A DNA stretch of 64,000 nucleotides from Maricaulis sp947259345 (GCA_965217205.1 OZ244254.1:2294001-2358000); one strand, 5' to 3'. Positions 8,947 to 17,536 are shown, counted from the first letter of the stretch. Notes: generated by a model not told the origin, from the letters alone. Numbers and translations: made by a program.

Positions 8947-9546
8947 GTGTCTGATTTCATGATTGGCTATGGCAGCCTGCTCAGCAGCTATAGCCGCCGC
9001 ACCTATTCCGGGATCGAGACGCCGGTCCGTCCGATTGTCGCCACGGGCTGGCGACGCGGCTGGACGGTTCGCTATGGCGACGAGGCCGCTACCTATGCCG
9101 GCGTGCGCCATGCGGCGGGCCACCACCTGCACGCAGCCCTGGTCCCGACCGAGATCACGCCGGAGCTGCGCCACCGGGAACGGGGCTATGTCTTCACCGA
9201 AGTCGACCCCGCCAGCGTTTATCCCGATGGCGCGGATGATACGCCCCTCCCCCCCGGTCGCTACTGGATCGTGGTCAATCGCTCACAAGTCCGCGCGGAT
9301 GCCGACCACCCCATCCCGCAGACCTATGTCGACACCTGCCTGTCCGGTTGTCTGGAAACTGGCGGCGAGGCCCGCGCGCGAGCTTTTATCCAGGCGACGG
9401 AGTTATGGGATTCACCGTGGATCGATGATCGCGACCGCGCCAACCCGCTCTATCCACGCCGGACGCCGCTCTCGCACGACGACCGCGCGCGGGTGGATGC
9501 GTTGCTGGACGGCTGCGGCGTCTTGAAATACCGGCGCCCGGCTTGA
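8947..9546 (+). CDS. Gamma-glutamylcyclotransferase-like family protein
   Basis: Small cytoplasmic protein of 199 residues. The N-terminus has the family signature IGYGSLLS (residues 6-13), the loop that binds the gamma-glutamyl substrate in the GGCT/AIG2 fold, followed by conserved aromatic and Arg-rich strands and an acidic segment YVFTEVDP. GTG at 8947 is preferred because GGGGAG lies 5 bases upstream; an ATG four codons later lacks that spacing. Gene starts 26 bases after the preceding terminator and ends 6 bases before the convergent aminotransferase gene. The exact substrate cannot be read from sequence; glutathione or gamma-glutamyl amine breakdown are family possibilities. Confidence 0.8.
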   Translation: MSDFMIGYGSLLSSYSRRTYSGIETPVRPIVATGWRRGWTVRYGDEAATYAGVRHAAGHHLHAALVPTEITPELRHRERGYVFTEVDPASVYPDGADDTPLPPGRYWIVVNRSQVRADADHPIPQTYVDTCLSGCLETGGEARARAFIQATELWDSPWIDDRDRANPLYPRRTPLSHDDRARVDALLDGCGVLKYRRPA

Positions 9547-9552
9547 CCTGGA

Positions 9553-11199
9553 TCAGGCATTGACGAGGCGGACATCGCGCGGATCCAGGTGCGCCTCACG
9601 AAAAACCCGAACCATGTCCCGCGCGGCCCGGAAAGGCGCGTTGAAGCGGTCCTCAGGATCTGTCTCTGGCATGTCGGCCTCAACCGGGCAGGCCTCCCAG
9701 GCCGGCTGCAGCAAGCTGGCCGGCCAGACGGGCTGGGCGTCAACCGGATCGCCAGCCCATTTCCAGGCACCGGTGCGGGCATCATGGTCATAAAAGCCGG
9801 CGAACAATTCCGCATGTTCGGCCAGGAAACAGACCGCATCGATCAGGTAATTGATCTCGGCCTCCGACATCACCCAATGCAGGCTGACCCGGCACCAGCC
9901 CGGGCGCGCGCCGACATCACCCGCCAGTACGCGGGAGCGGATCGACTGGGTGGTGGCGTCATCAATGCCCAGAAGGTGATGACCATAGGGCCCGGCGCAG
10001 GAACAGCCGGCGCGCGACTGGATGCCGAACAGGTCATTGAGCAGCAAGGTGACCAACCTCGGTTCGATCACGTCACCGGCCTCGGTACGCAGATTGAACG
10101 CGACGATTCCAAGGCGTGACTCCGGCAGTTGTGGGCCGAGCACATCGATCCGTGAATGGTCGCACCAGCGCATGAATGCCGCGTCGAGCGCGGCATGCTC
10201 TCGCTCCACAATCGCTTCAGAGCCAATCTCGGCCTGTATCTGCAGCGCCAGGGCTGCGCGTACCAGCTGCGGCAGGCCCGGCGTCCCGGCCCGTTCGCGC
10301 GCTTCAATGCCGTCCAGGAAATCATGTCCGTCCTGCCAGACATAACGCACCGTTCCACCGGCACTCTGGGTCGGCGGCAAGTCGCGGCGATAGAGGCGCT
10401 CATTGAAGACGAGAATTCCGCAGGCGCCGGGGCCGCCAAGGAATTTGTGCGGCGAGAAATAGACCGCATCAATCGACGCGTCCGGATCCAGCTCCGGGTG
10501 CATGTCGATGCGCTGATAGGGCGCGCTGGCCGCGCAATCGAGACAGAGGATGGCATCATGGGCGTGCAGGCAGTGCGCCAGCCCGGCTATGTCCGTTCGC
10601 ACACCGGTGACATTCGACGCCGCCGAGAAGGCCCCGATCTTGCGCCAGCCGTCAAAGCGCGGATCGGTCAGCGCCGCTTCCAGCGCCGCTATATCGATCC
10701 CGCCGGCCGGATCAAGCCCGATTGTGACGACTTCGGCCAGGCTGTCCCGCCAGCTCAGCTCATTGGAGTGATGTTCATAAGGACCAACGAAGACGACCGT
10801 CTTCACCGCCGGGCCTGCGCCAACACCGAGGGCGTCGCGGCTGGCGGGCGCCACGGCCAGGCCCAGGATCTCCTGCAATTTGTGGATCGCACCGGTCGCA
10901 CCGGCTGCACAGGGCAAAAGGCAGTCATCAGAAGCGGCATTGACCGCTTTGCGGATCACCATCTCGGCCTCACGCATCCAGCGATTGCTGGCCCGGCCGG
11001 TCGCACTGTCCTCGCTGTGCGGATTGGCATAATCCGCCATCAGGCGTTCAATCTGGCGCTCGACCTGGGTGAGCGCCCGACCGGACGCAGTGTAATCGGC
11101 ATAAAGAAAGGGCTTCAGGCCAAAAGGCGTCGCCAGCATCCGGTCAGCGCCGATCAGCCCATTGCGGATAGCGGCAAGACGGTCGGACGATTTGGACAT
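9553..11199 (-). CDS. Class V aminotransferase-fold (cysteine desulfurase-like) PLP enzyme
   Basis: 548-residue pyridoxal-phosphate enzyme of the class V fold. Seen: early segment YADYTASGRAL (33-43), D221 in the LCLDCAASAP strand that binds the pyridine nitrogen, and Schiff-base K252 in FSPHKFLGGPGACG. The loop RAGCSCAGP near 396-404 corresponds in position to the catalytic-cysteine loop of SufS-type desulfurases and carries C399 and C401. A C-terminal extension of about 120 residues makes it longer than typical 400-residue SufS/CsdA proteins. No suf or isc genes are nearby, so a dedicated Fe-S role is not supported; desulfurase, selenocysteine lyase or epimerase chemistry are all possible. 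Divergent from an Lrp-type regulator 115 bases away, which may control it. Confidence 0.87.
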   Translation of the reverse strand: MSKSSDRLAAIRNGLIGADRMLATPFGLKPFLYADYTASGRALTQVERQIERLMADYANPHSEDSATGRASNRWMREAEMVIRKAVNAASDDCLLPCAAGATGAIHKLQEILGLAVAPASRDALGVGAGPAVKTVVFVGPYEHHSNELSWRDSLAEVVTIGLDPAGGIDIAALEAALTDPRFDGWRKIGAFSAASNVTGVRTDIAGLAHCLHAHDAILCLDCAASAPYQRIDMHPELDPDASIDAVYFSPHKFLGGPGACGILVFNERLYRRDLPPTQSAGGTVRYVWQDGHDFLDGIEARERAGTPGLPQLVRAALALQIQAEIGSEAIVEREHAALDAAFMRWCDHSRIDVLGPQLPESRLGIVAFNLRTEAGDVIEPRLVTLLLNDLFGIQSRAGCSCAGPYGHHLLGIDDATTQSIRSRVLAGDVGARPGWCRVSLHWVMSEAEINYLIDAVCFLAEHAELFAGFYDHDARTGAWKWAGDPVDAQPVWPASLLQPAWEACPVEADMPETDPEDRFNAPFRAARDMVRVFREAHLDPRDVRLVNA

Positions 11200-11314
11200 G
11201 CGAGCCTCCGGCAGCTGAGGCGCTATAAAAACATCGTCCTGTGAGATATTTTCACCAATATCCGACCGTGATACAGATAGGCGTTAGTGATTTTCACCAT
11301 TCAGGATCAAAAAT

Positions 11315-11770
11315 ATGGTGTTCGACGACCATGATCGCCGCCTGCTTCGGGCCGTCCAGAAGGATTCCGACCGGACGGTGCAGGAATTGGCTGACCTGAT
11401 CGGGCTGAGCGCGACCCCGACCGCCCGGCGCCTGAAGCGGCTCGCAGAAGCGGGCGTCATTCGCAAGCATGTTGCCTTGCTGGACCCGGAAGCGCTTGAC
11501 CTCCAGGCGACCCTTTTCGTCACCGTGCGCACCAGCCATCATGACGCGGCCTGGCTGAAACGATTTGCCGAAGGCGTGGCGCGCATGCCCGAAGTGGTCG
11601 AGTTTTATCGGCTGAGCGGGGATATCGATTATCTGATCAAGCTGTGCCTGCCGGATGTGCGCGCCTATGACGAGGCCTACAAGAAACTGATCGCGATTGC
11701 GCCCCTGTCCGATGTCAGTGCCAGTTTCGCCATGGAGGCGATCAAGAACACCACCGAATTGCCGGTCTGA
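11315..11770 (+). CDS. Lrp/AsnC family transcriptional regulator
   Basis: 151-residue DNA-binding regulator. Residues 3-55 form the AsnC-type helix-turn-helix (DDHDRRLL, VQELADLIGLS, RRLKRLAEAGVI); residues 65-148 are the Lrp ligand/oligomerisation domain with the GDIDYLIKL motif typical of the amino-acid-binding RAM domain. An AGGAT site lies 7 bases before ATG. Divergent from the class V aminotransferase, the usual layout for an Lrp-family regulator controlling an amino-acid enzyme (inference). Target and effector not determinable here. Confidence 0.93.
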   Translation: MVFDDHDRRLLRAVQKDSDRTVQELADLIGLSATPTARRLKRLAEAGVIRKHVALLDPEALDLQATLFVTVRTSHHDAAWLKRFAEGVARMPEVVEFYRLSGDIDYLIKLCLPDVRAYDEAYKKLIAIAPLSDVSASFAMEAIKNTTELPV

Positions 11771-11858
11771 CGCAAAACTTCACCTCCACCCTTGCACGAC
11801 CCGGCGTGGTCCTTGAAGCTGCCCCCTTTCCTGCCAGATGCCCGAATGATGAGACGCC

Positions 11859-13178
11859 ATGTCCACGCAAATGCCCACACCGTCCGGCACTGACAGCTAT
11901 CGCAATGTCGCGGCCATCGTCATCGCGTTGGCCATCCTGCAGACCGCGACCGGCGCGCTCTCGGTTGTCGGCCCGCTCACTCTGGTGTCGCAAGGTGCCG
12001 GACCGCTCAAGATCGGCGCCATCGTCTCGTCCTATGCGCTGGGCTTTTTGCTCGGCGCACGCCTTGCCCCGCGCGAGATCATGCAGATCGGTCATATCCG
12101 GGCGATCGCCGGTTTTGCCGCAGCCGCGTCGCTGGGTGCCGCGGCGCTCTATGTCAGCGGCGCCATGGCCTGGTGGATGCTGATCCAGTTCATCATCGGT
12201 GTGTCGGTCGCCGGCTTCCTGGCCTCCGGTGAGAGCTGGATCGCCGATGCCGCCCCCAGCCAGAGTCGCGGCGCCATCCTCGGCTTCTACCTGGTCACCT
12301 CGAAGCTTGGCTTCATGGCCGGCCCCTTCCTCGTCGCCGGCGCCCCGGCGGGGACGGCAACAGGTTTCCTGATCGTCGCCGCGCTGCTGACGGCCAGCCT
12401 CATCCCTGTCTGCGCTACCCGGCGCGCCGAGCCAGCAGCACCCACCACCCAGCCCTTCAGCCCGGTCAAGATCTGGAATTTTGCCCCCTCGGCGATCATC
12501 GCCGCCACGATATCCGGCATGGTCTCCGGCGCCGTTCTGCAACTCTACGCCGTCTACATCCAGGACTTCGCCGCCGACAGCGTCACCCAGACCGCCGCCC
12601 TGTTCAATGCGGCGATGATCGGCGGTTCGGTGATTGCCACCTGGCCGGCCGGCATCCTGTCCGACCGGATTGATCGCCGCATGGTGATCGCCGGCCTGGC
12701 CCTGACGGCCGGGGCGGCAGCCCTGGTCCTGGCGCTGTTCACCGGCCTCCTCCCGCGCATCGGCATTTTCGCCGTCGCTGCGCTCTGGGGTGCCGGCGCC
12801 CTGTCCTATTACGGCGTGGCCGTCGCCCATGCCGCCGATCGCGCTCCGGACGGGCAAGCGACCAGCACCATGTCCGGCATTCTGATGGTCTGGGCGCTCG
12901 GCTCCATGGCCGGGCCGCTGGTCGCCTCCGCGGTCATGAGCCTGACCGGCCCATCCGGCCTGTTCTTCTTTGCGGCCGTGGCCCTCTTCTCCCTGACCGG
13001 CCTGATGCTGATCCGCCGTTCCGGCACGGCACCGGTCCGCGAGGAAGACAAGAGCGATTTCGAACCGACGGCCACCACTTCGGTCTCGGTCGTCGAATTG
13101 ACCGACCATGCCGAAGAGGATGCCGACTGGTCTGAGAGCCAGGAAGCGGAATTCGAGGATGCGAGCTGGCGTGACTGA
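11859..13178 (+). CDS. MFS transporter
   Basis: 439-residue major facilitator protein with about twelve predicted membrane helices between residues 15 and 400 and a central loop rich in Ala/Pro/Thr near 190-200. The loop between helices 8 and 9 has the short positive signature DRIDRRMV, resembling the MFS motif G-x-x-x-D-R. The C-terminal tail of about 40 residues is strongly acidic (EEDADWSESQEAEFED) and cytoplasmic. Similar to YcaD/MFS_1-type exporters without a known substrate. Starts 88 bases after the Lrp regulator in the same direction, so possible co-transcription and control by it. Confidence 0.9.
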   Translation: MSTQMPTPSGTDSYRNVAAIVIALAILQTATGALSVVGPLTLVSQGAGPLKIGAIVSSYALGFLLGARLAPREIMQIGHIRAIAGFAAAASLGAAALYVSGAMAWWMLIQFIIGVSVAGFLASGESWIADAAPSQSRGAILGFYLVTSKLGFMAGPFLVAGAPAGTATGFLIVAALLTASLIPVCATRRAEPAAPTTQPFSPVKIWNFAPSAIIAATISGMVSGAVLQLYAVYIQDFAADSVTQTAALFNAAMIGGSVIATWPAGILSDRIDRRMVIAGLALTAGAAALVLALFTGLLPRIGIFAVAALWGAGALSYYGVAVAHAADRAPDGQATSTMSGILMVWALGSMAGPLVASAVMSLTGPSGLFFFAAVALFSLTGLMLIRRSGTAPVREEDKSDFEPTATTSVSVVELTDHAEEDADWSESQEAEFEDASWRD

Positions 13179-13466
13179 CACGACGCCCGAGCGGGCCGAC
13201 AAGAGTACAGCCTATATCCAACTGCGATTTGCACAATAATGCCGCTTTCAACGATTCTGCACTTTCAGTATTTGAAACTTCATTGAGGTGACACGCAGAA
13301 ATCACAAGCAAATAAAATTGGAATTCACTTAAATATTTTTGATTTTCTACCGCAATTTATACAAGCGATATATTTTTATAACAGCCCCGGCACTTGATTC
13401 CGGCGCTGTGATCACTATTCCTCTACCACGTTAATTTTTGGCGCCGGATGAACTGCGCCCGCAACA
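13179..13466. other. AT-rich intergenic region without a gene
   Basis: 288 bases between the MFS gene and the DJ-1-like gene. The middle part (about 13230-13380) is strikingly AT-rich for this chromosome, with runs such as TTAAATATTTTTGATTTT and GATATATTTTTATAAC. No reading frame of note, no clear sigma-70 pair with proper spacing and no terminator seen. Probably carries the promoter of the downstream gene; see findings. Confidence 0.6.
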
Positions 13467-13970
13467 ATGGAGACTTTCCGCTTGATGAAACATGGTCACC
13501 GCCCCAGCCGCGTCGCGGCTTATGTCGCCGAGTCCGTCAATGTGCAGCAATTGCAAACCGCGACGGACGCCCTCGCCCGTCACAATCGCCGGGCCGTCCT
13601 CGTGTCCGGACAGCAGTCGCTGCTGCGCGGCAAGAATGGCACTGCGGAGATCAATTTCGCCGTCGCGGAAACCGTCGCCGATATCGATGAGAGCGGGTAT
13701 GATGCGCTCGTCCTGCTCGAGGACGCGGCCACGCAGTCCGAGAGCGCGACAGCCCTGTCCAAGCTCTTCGCCGACAAGGGCAAACCAGTGATCGCCCTGC
13801 GTGGAAGCGCGGCCATCGTCGCCGCCATGGCCGGAGCCGGACCCCAGTCCGACACCACCTCGGCGGCGCTCATCGACGGCCAGCTCTATGCCAGCGATGA
13901 TGATGACAGTGACTGGAAAATCATCGACGCCGTTGCCGGACGCATGGCCCGCGAGGCGGTGCCAGCCTGA
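13467..13970 (+). CDS. DJ-1/PfpI-like (catalase C-terminal-domain-like) protein without cysteine
   Basis: 167-residue protein of unknown function. A Rossmann-like pattern is visible: RVAAYVAE..., VLVSG, YDALVLLEDA, a helix after SESATALSKLF, GKPVIALRGSAAIVAAM and DGQLYAS. This follows the class I glutamine amidotransferase-like (DJ-1/PfpI) fold. The position of the nucleophile cysteine is occupied by Gly-Ser-Ala and the protein has no cysteine at all, so hydrolase or deglycase activity of the DJ-1 type is unlikely. The catalase-associated version of the fold is also inactive, but no catalase is adjacent. Alternative start at 13485 with GGAGA upstream is at least as plausible as 13467. Ends 25 bases before a strong terminator. 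Confidence 0.65.
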   Translation: METFRLMKHGHRPSRVAAYVAESVNVQQLQTATDALARHNRRAVLVSGQQSLLRGKNGTAEINFAVAETVADIDESGYDALVLLEDAATQSESATALSKLFADKGKPVIALRGSAAIVAAMAGAGPQSDTTSAALIDGQLYASDDDDSDWKIIDAVAGRMAREAVPA

Positions 13971-13995
13971 CCGGTCGAACGCTGTACAACATGAA

Positions 13996-14029
13996 AGAGG
14001 CCGGATGCACGCATCCGGCCTCTTTTTTT
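13996..14029 (+). terminator. Strong intrinsic terminator, partly bidirectional
   Basis: Near-perfect palindrome AGAGGCCGGATGC/GCATCCGGCCTCT followed by TTTTTT on the plus strand. On the minus strand the stem is followed by only TTT, so it may also slow transcripts from the convergent porin-like gene. Confidence 0.95.
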
Positions 14030-14053
14030 GGCGCGTGACAGGGATTGGTCCGG

Positions 14054-15274
14054 TCAGCGGCTATAGGTGAGCACAACCCATTGCTTGGTCCGGTCCGCCG
14101 GCGAGAGCGGGCTGCCACTTCCCTGGAAGTCAGCGAACTGCACGGACAGGCCGACATTGCGAGGCAGGTCAAAATTGACCCAGGCGTCCCACTCGCGGCC
14201 CAGGCCATCGCCCGTTCGCTGGGCCGTAAAGTGGCGATGCACCGCGCCCACTTCCCAGGCCGTCACAAAACCATGGCCGGTTTCGGCGCCATAGGTCCCG
14301 CCAAAACGCAAGTCCTCCAGCCCGTCGGCGGTCGACTGCGCACCGCCGCCACTGAACGCATCAGCCCAGCCATGAAAGCCATGGCCCGAGCCAAGCGGCG
14401 TGGCAATCGTGCTCACGCCATCGCCTTCCAGCACATCATAGCCGATCATCAGGCTGGCACCGGAACCGCTGACCCGCGCTTCAAAGCTGGCAAAGTCGAG
14501 CGAAAAGTCGGCGGTCGATGAGCCATAGTCAGTCTGCCGCGCCAGCATCGCCGAATAGTCCAGCCGCGCCTCGCCGAGCGGCAAGGCGCCGGTCAACCGT
14601 CCGCCCACCGTCATGTTCGACCGATCCTGCGGCGCTGACGGGTCTGTCAGATCGATAAGATAGGCAAAGCCTTCAAGAGACGCCGCGTCATTGACCCGAT
14701 ATCCGAGATTGAGCAAATGACTGTCGCTCTGCCAGTCAAAATCATCGCCCGGTCCGCGAAGCACCCGATCATGGTAGACATAGCTGGCTGACCAGGCGGT
14801 CTCCCGAAGATCAATACGGACGGCGTCATGGGAATTGCGATCCTGACGCCAGGCCGGTGAACCGATGAAGCGATTGCCGTTGAAGGACAGGAGCTGCCGC
14901 CCGACCGTCACGCTCACCTGCTCGCTGGCCGCCCAGCTCAGCTGAAGGCGGTTGAGTTCGGTGATGTCGTCATCCTTGATGGTGGCGAACGCGCTGCGCC
15001 CATTGAGGCCGGAATTGTAATCATCCGACCCCAGCGCAACGACAGTCTCGCCTTCGACAAGGAAGGTGAAGCCACGCCAGGTCGCCGATTGCCAGCCCAG
15101 GCGCGTCCGGATCGTCGTCGCGGTCGCGTCCAGCTTGCCGGTCTGCTCGACCGTCTCGTGGCGCGCGCGAACATCCAGGATCAGCGTGCCGGGCGCGTCA
15201 TCTGCCTGCGCGACCGGCACGACCAGGAAGCCGGCGACAAGCCACCCCATTCCCGCAAAGCATTGGTTTTTCAT
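14054..15274 (-). CDS. Alginate-export-like outer-membrane beta-barrel (porin-like) protein
   Basis: 406-residue outer-membrane protein. Signal peptide 1-24 (VPVAQA). The mature chain shows alternating amphipathic strands throughout, a motif VGRQLLSFNGNRFIGSP and WRQD that is typical of the alginate export (AlgE-like) porin family, and a C-terminal strand ending LTYSR. Expected role: a substrate-specific channel; ligand unknown. It begins only 15 bases after the stop of the upstream chemoreceptor gene on the same strand, so the two are probably co-transcribed and may deal with the same ligand (inference). Confidence 0.82.
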   Translation of the reverse strand: MKNQCFAGMGWLVAGFLVVPVAQADDAPGTLILDVRARHETVEQTGKLDATATTIRTRLGWQSATWRGFTFLVEGETVVALGSDDYNSGLNGRSAFATIKDDDITELNRLQLSWAASEQVSVTVGRQLLSFNGNRFIGSPAWRQDRNSHDAVRIDLRETAWSASYVYHDRVLRGPGDDFDWQSDSHLLNLGYRVNDAASLEGFAYLIDLTDPSAPQDRSNMTVGGRLTGALPLGEARLDYSAMLARQTDYGSSTADFSLDFASFEARVSGSGASLMIGYDVLEGDGVSTIATPLGSGHGFHGWADAFSGGGAQSTADGLEDLRFGGTYGAETGHGFVTAWEVGAVHRHFTAQRTGDGLGREWDAWVNFDLPRNVGLSVQFADFQGSGSPLSPADRTKQWVVLTYSR

Positions 15275-15289
15275 CGATGATACTCCTGC

Positions 15290-16963
15290 TCACGCTGCGC
15301 GAATCTTGGTGAGGAATTCGTCGAACTCCGCCTTCCAGGCCTCATGGCGGCTCGCCATCTCCCTGGAAGCCGTGAGCACCGAGTGCGACACCTGATCAGT
15401 CTGGCGCGTGAATTCTGCCACCTTGTCGACATCCTGCGAGGCGCTGCTGGTTCCGTCCTGCGCACGCTGCGCCGACTGCGCGATCTCGCTGGTGGCAACA
15501 CGCTGTTGCTCAATGGCCGAGGCCGAGGCCACCGCCAGCTCACCGAGCTGGGCGACCGCTTCCAGCGCTTTCGCCGACGAGGCCGTACAGGCTTCAGCGG
15601 AGGACTGGATATTGTTGATCTTCTCGGCAATCTGCTGGGTCGCGCCTGTCGTCTGTTCGGCCAGGGCCTTCACTTCCGATGCGACAACGGCAAAACCCTT
15701 GCCCGCCTCTCCGGCCCGCGCCGCCTCGATCGTGGCATTGAGCGCCAGGAGATTGGTCTGCGAGGCGATCGTGTCAATCAGATCAACAATGGCGCCGATG
15801 GCGTCGGCGGACTCGGCGAGCTGACCGATGACTTCGGCGCTGGTTCCGGTTTCGTGACCGGCTTCCTGCGACAACTCGCTGGTCCGCGTGACCTGGGTTG
15901 AGACTTCGCTGATCGAAGCCGCCAGCTCTTCTGACGCCGCCGCCACAGCCTGCACGCTGGACGCCGCATTGGAGGCGGCACCGCGGGCGGAATTCGACAA
16001 GCTCGCCGCTTCGCCGGATGTGGACTGCATCTGGGTTGCCGATGCTGACAATTGCTCGGAGGCCGCCATGACACTGGCAAGGAGTTCGCTCGAGGCGCGC
16101 TCGAACTTGATCACAGCCTCTTCGCGGGCCTGGTGTCGACGGGCTTTTTCCTCAGCCTCGGCCTGCTCCCGCTCGCGAACCGCGTCAGCCGCACTGAGCG
16201 CATCCTGGAGCGTGGAGGTCGCCCGTGCCAGATCCCCGAACTCGTCTGTGCGCTCCGTGCCGATGATCTCGACATTGCGGCGGCCTTCCGCCAGAGCCCC
16301 CACAATGTCCCGCGTCTTGACCACGGATTGCCGGATCGTCCCGCCAATCATTCGGGTCAGCACGAAGAGGCCGGCAGAAGCGACGATTATCGCGACAATT
16401 CCGGCCCAGAATGTCATGCCCGCCATGCGGTCGAGTTCGACCCAGGCCGCATCGAGGTCTGCCTGGGCCCCGTCACGCACCGTCTCGATCTGGGTGTCCA
16501 TGCGATCATCAAACCCGGCGAGGGCGTCGACAAAGCGCGAGACAGCCGGCGCATCCATGCTGGCCACATTGCGGGCCGCATCGCTGATCAGCGCATTCAG
16601 CCCCGAATAGTCCGCGCGGACGCCGGCCAGCGCCGAGAGATAGCGCTCCCGCGTGACGATGGCCTCAGCCTCGGCCAGCGAAACCTCGAAATCACCCAGA
16701 TTGCCCAAGGCCGCATCAATCCGGTCGGCGGCCGGTTCGGCGGCCATCAGATAGGTATCGCGCAGGAGGGAGGTCAGATCCTTTTCAAGCGTGTTCGCCG
16801 CCATCAGGGAAAGGGTGGCATGACGCGCCGTTTCATCGATCTCGGTGACGGCATTTCGGAGCAGGCCGTTGGTCACGACATAGGCCAGCAGGAGGCCAAC
16901 CGAGACGGCGGCCAAAAGGGAGAGGCGGGCTTTCAGGGACAGGGTATACAGACGATCGGACAT
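15290..16963 (-). CDS. Methyl-accepting chemotaxis protein
   Basis: 557-residue transmembrane chemoreceptor. TM1 about 13-32, a periplasmic four-helix-bundle-type sensor domain about 35-175, TM2 about 178-203, HAMP domain about 205-258, and the cytoplasmic signalling coiled coil 290-545 with the hairpin tip core (QTNLLALNATIEAARAGE and GKGFAVVASEVK) that binds CheA/CheW. Predicted to signal to the chemotaxis kinase complex at a pole. No C-terminal CheR-docking pentapeptide is obvious (ends TKIRAA). Other che genes are not in the window. Upstream is a 455-base gap that must hold its promoter. Confidence 0.95.
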   Translation of the reverse strand: MSDRLYTLSLKARLSLLAAVSVGLLLAYVVTNGLLRNAVTEIDETARHATLSLMAANTLEKDLTSLLRDTYLMAAEPAADRIDAALGNLGDFEVSLAEAEAIVTRERYLSALAGVRADYSGLNALISDAARNVASMDAPAVSRFVDALAGFDDRMDTQIETVRDGAQADLDAAWVELDRMAGMTFWAGIVAIIVASAGLFVLTRMIGGTIRQSVVKTRDIVGALAEGRRNVEIIGTERTDEFGDLARATSTLQDALSAADAVREREQAEAEEKARRHQAREEAVIKFERASSELLASVMAASEQLSASATQMQSTSGEAASLSNSARGAASNAASSVQAVAAASEELAASISEVSTQVTRTSELSQEAGHETGTSAEVIGQLAESADAIGAIVDLIDTIASQTNLLALNATIEAARAGEAGKGFAVVASEVKALAEQTTGATQQIAEKINNIQSSAEACTASSAKALEAVAQLGELAVASASAIEQQRVATSEIAQSAQRAQDGTSSASQDVDKVAEFTRQTDQVSHSVLTASREMASRHEAWKAEFDEFLTKIRAA

Positions 16964-17418
16964 GGGCGGGTTCTTTTCAGTTCATTCCGGGCTATCAGCC
17001 CCCAGAAAGCGCCGAGAAAGTTAACCACACCCTGCCACCCAGCCTTCGGTAAGCGACTGAAAGATAATATTTTATACCCGGTCGCCTTGCACAGATTTGT
17101 CGAACGGAGTTCACGCATCGCGCCACTGAGCCTCACCACCTGCGAGGGCAGGTGGACTGGTAACATGATACCGAATTCAGGTGATGACCGTGTCTGGCAT
17201 GTCGAGGCACCGCTCCCGGACAGGCGCAAGAACACAGTCCGAAACCGGCCGCATTGCACAGCGCATGTTCAACGCAGCAGGCTCAAAGAGAAAAATGGCG
17301 CACCTTGCGGGCTCGAGTTAAATCCCCACAGCCCTGAGCGCGTTCCATGTGAGCATCGACCCCGGCGCCGAAGGCAGCGACAGGCTCGGGTCGAGCGGAG
17401 CGGGAACAAGGGAAGAAA
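16964..17418. other. Intergenic region between chemoreceptor gene and tRNA-Arg
   Basis: 455 bases with no convincing gene. Contents seen: an AT-rich patch AATATTTTATA near 17068 that could be part of a leftward promoter for the chemoreceptor; a perfect 8-bp hairpin CCACCTGC-GAGG-GCAGGTGG at 17136-17155 without a T-run; and a 12-base copy of the tRNA-Arg 3' end region at 17293-17304. Confidence 0.6.
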
Positions 17419-17427
17419 TGGCGCACC
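17293..17427. repeat. 12-bp direct repeat of the tRNA-Arg 3' end (AAATGGCGCACC)
   Basis: AAATGGCGCACC occurs at 17293-17304 and again at 17416-17427, where it spans the CCA end and discriminator of tRNA-Arg (read on the plus strand). The intervening 111 bases hold no gene. It resembles a scar left by insertion/excision at a tRNA 3' end or a partial tRNA duplication, but 12 bases is short. Confidence 0.45.
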
Positions 17428-17495
17428 GGGGAGGATTCGAACCCCCGACCCCTAGATTCGTAGTCTAGTGCTCTATCCAACTGAGCTACCGGTGC
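17419..17495 (-). tRNA. tRNA-Arg (anticodon ACG)
   Basis: Read on the minus strand it folds as a 77-base tRNA: acceptor GCACCGG/CCGGUGC, D arm GCUC-AGUUGGAUA-GAGC, anticodon stem CUAGA/UCUAG with loop CUACGAA giving anticodon ACG, variable loop, T arm GGGGG-UUCGAAU-CCUCC, and an encoded CCA. ACG (inosine at the wobble position after modification) reads CGU/CGC/CGA arginine codons. A promoter-like sequence lies about 42 bases upstream. Confidence 0.97.
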
Positions 17496-17536
17496 AGGCC
17501 GTATGGCTTCGAGGTCTCAGCCCCGAAGAGGCGCGG

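Noticed and set aside
17136..17155. Perfect 8-bp hairpin with GAGG loop in the gap before tRNA-Arg
   Set aside because: No T-run on either strand and no adjacent gene end, so it was not called as a terminator.
16052..17455. 467-residue plus-strand frame across the chemoreceptor gene and tRNA
   Set aside because: It reads antisense through a certain MCP gene and a tRNA; no protein features.
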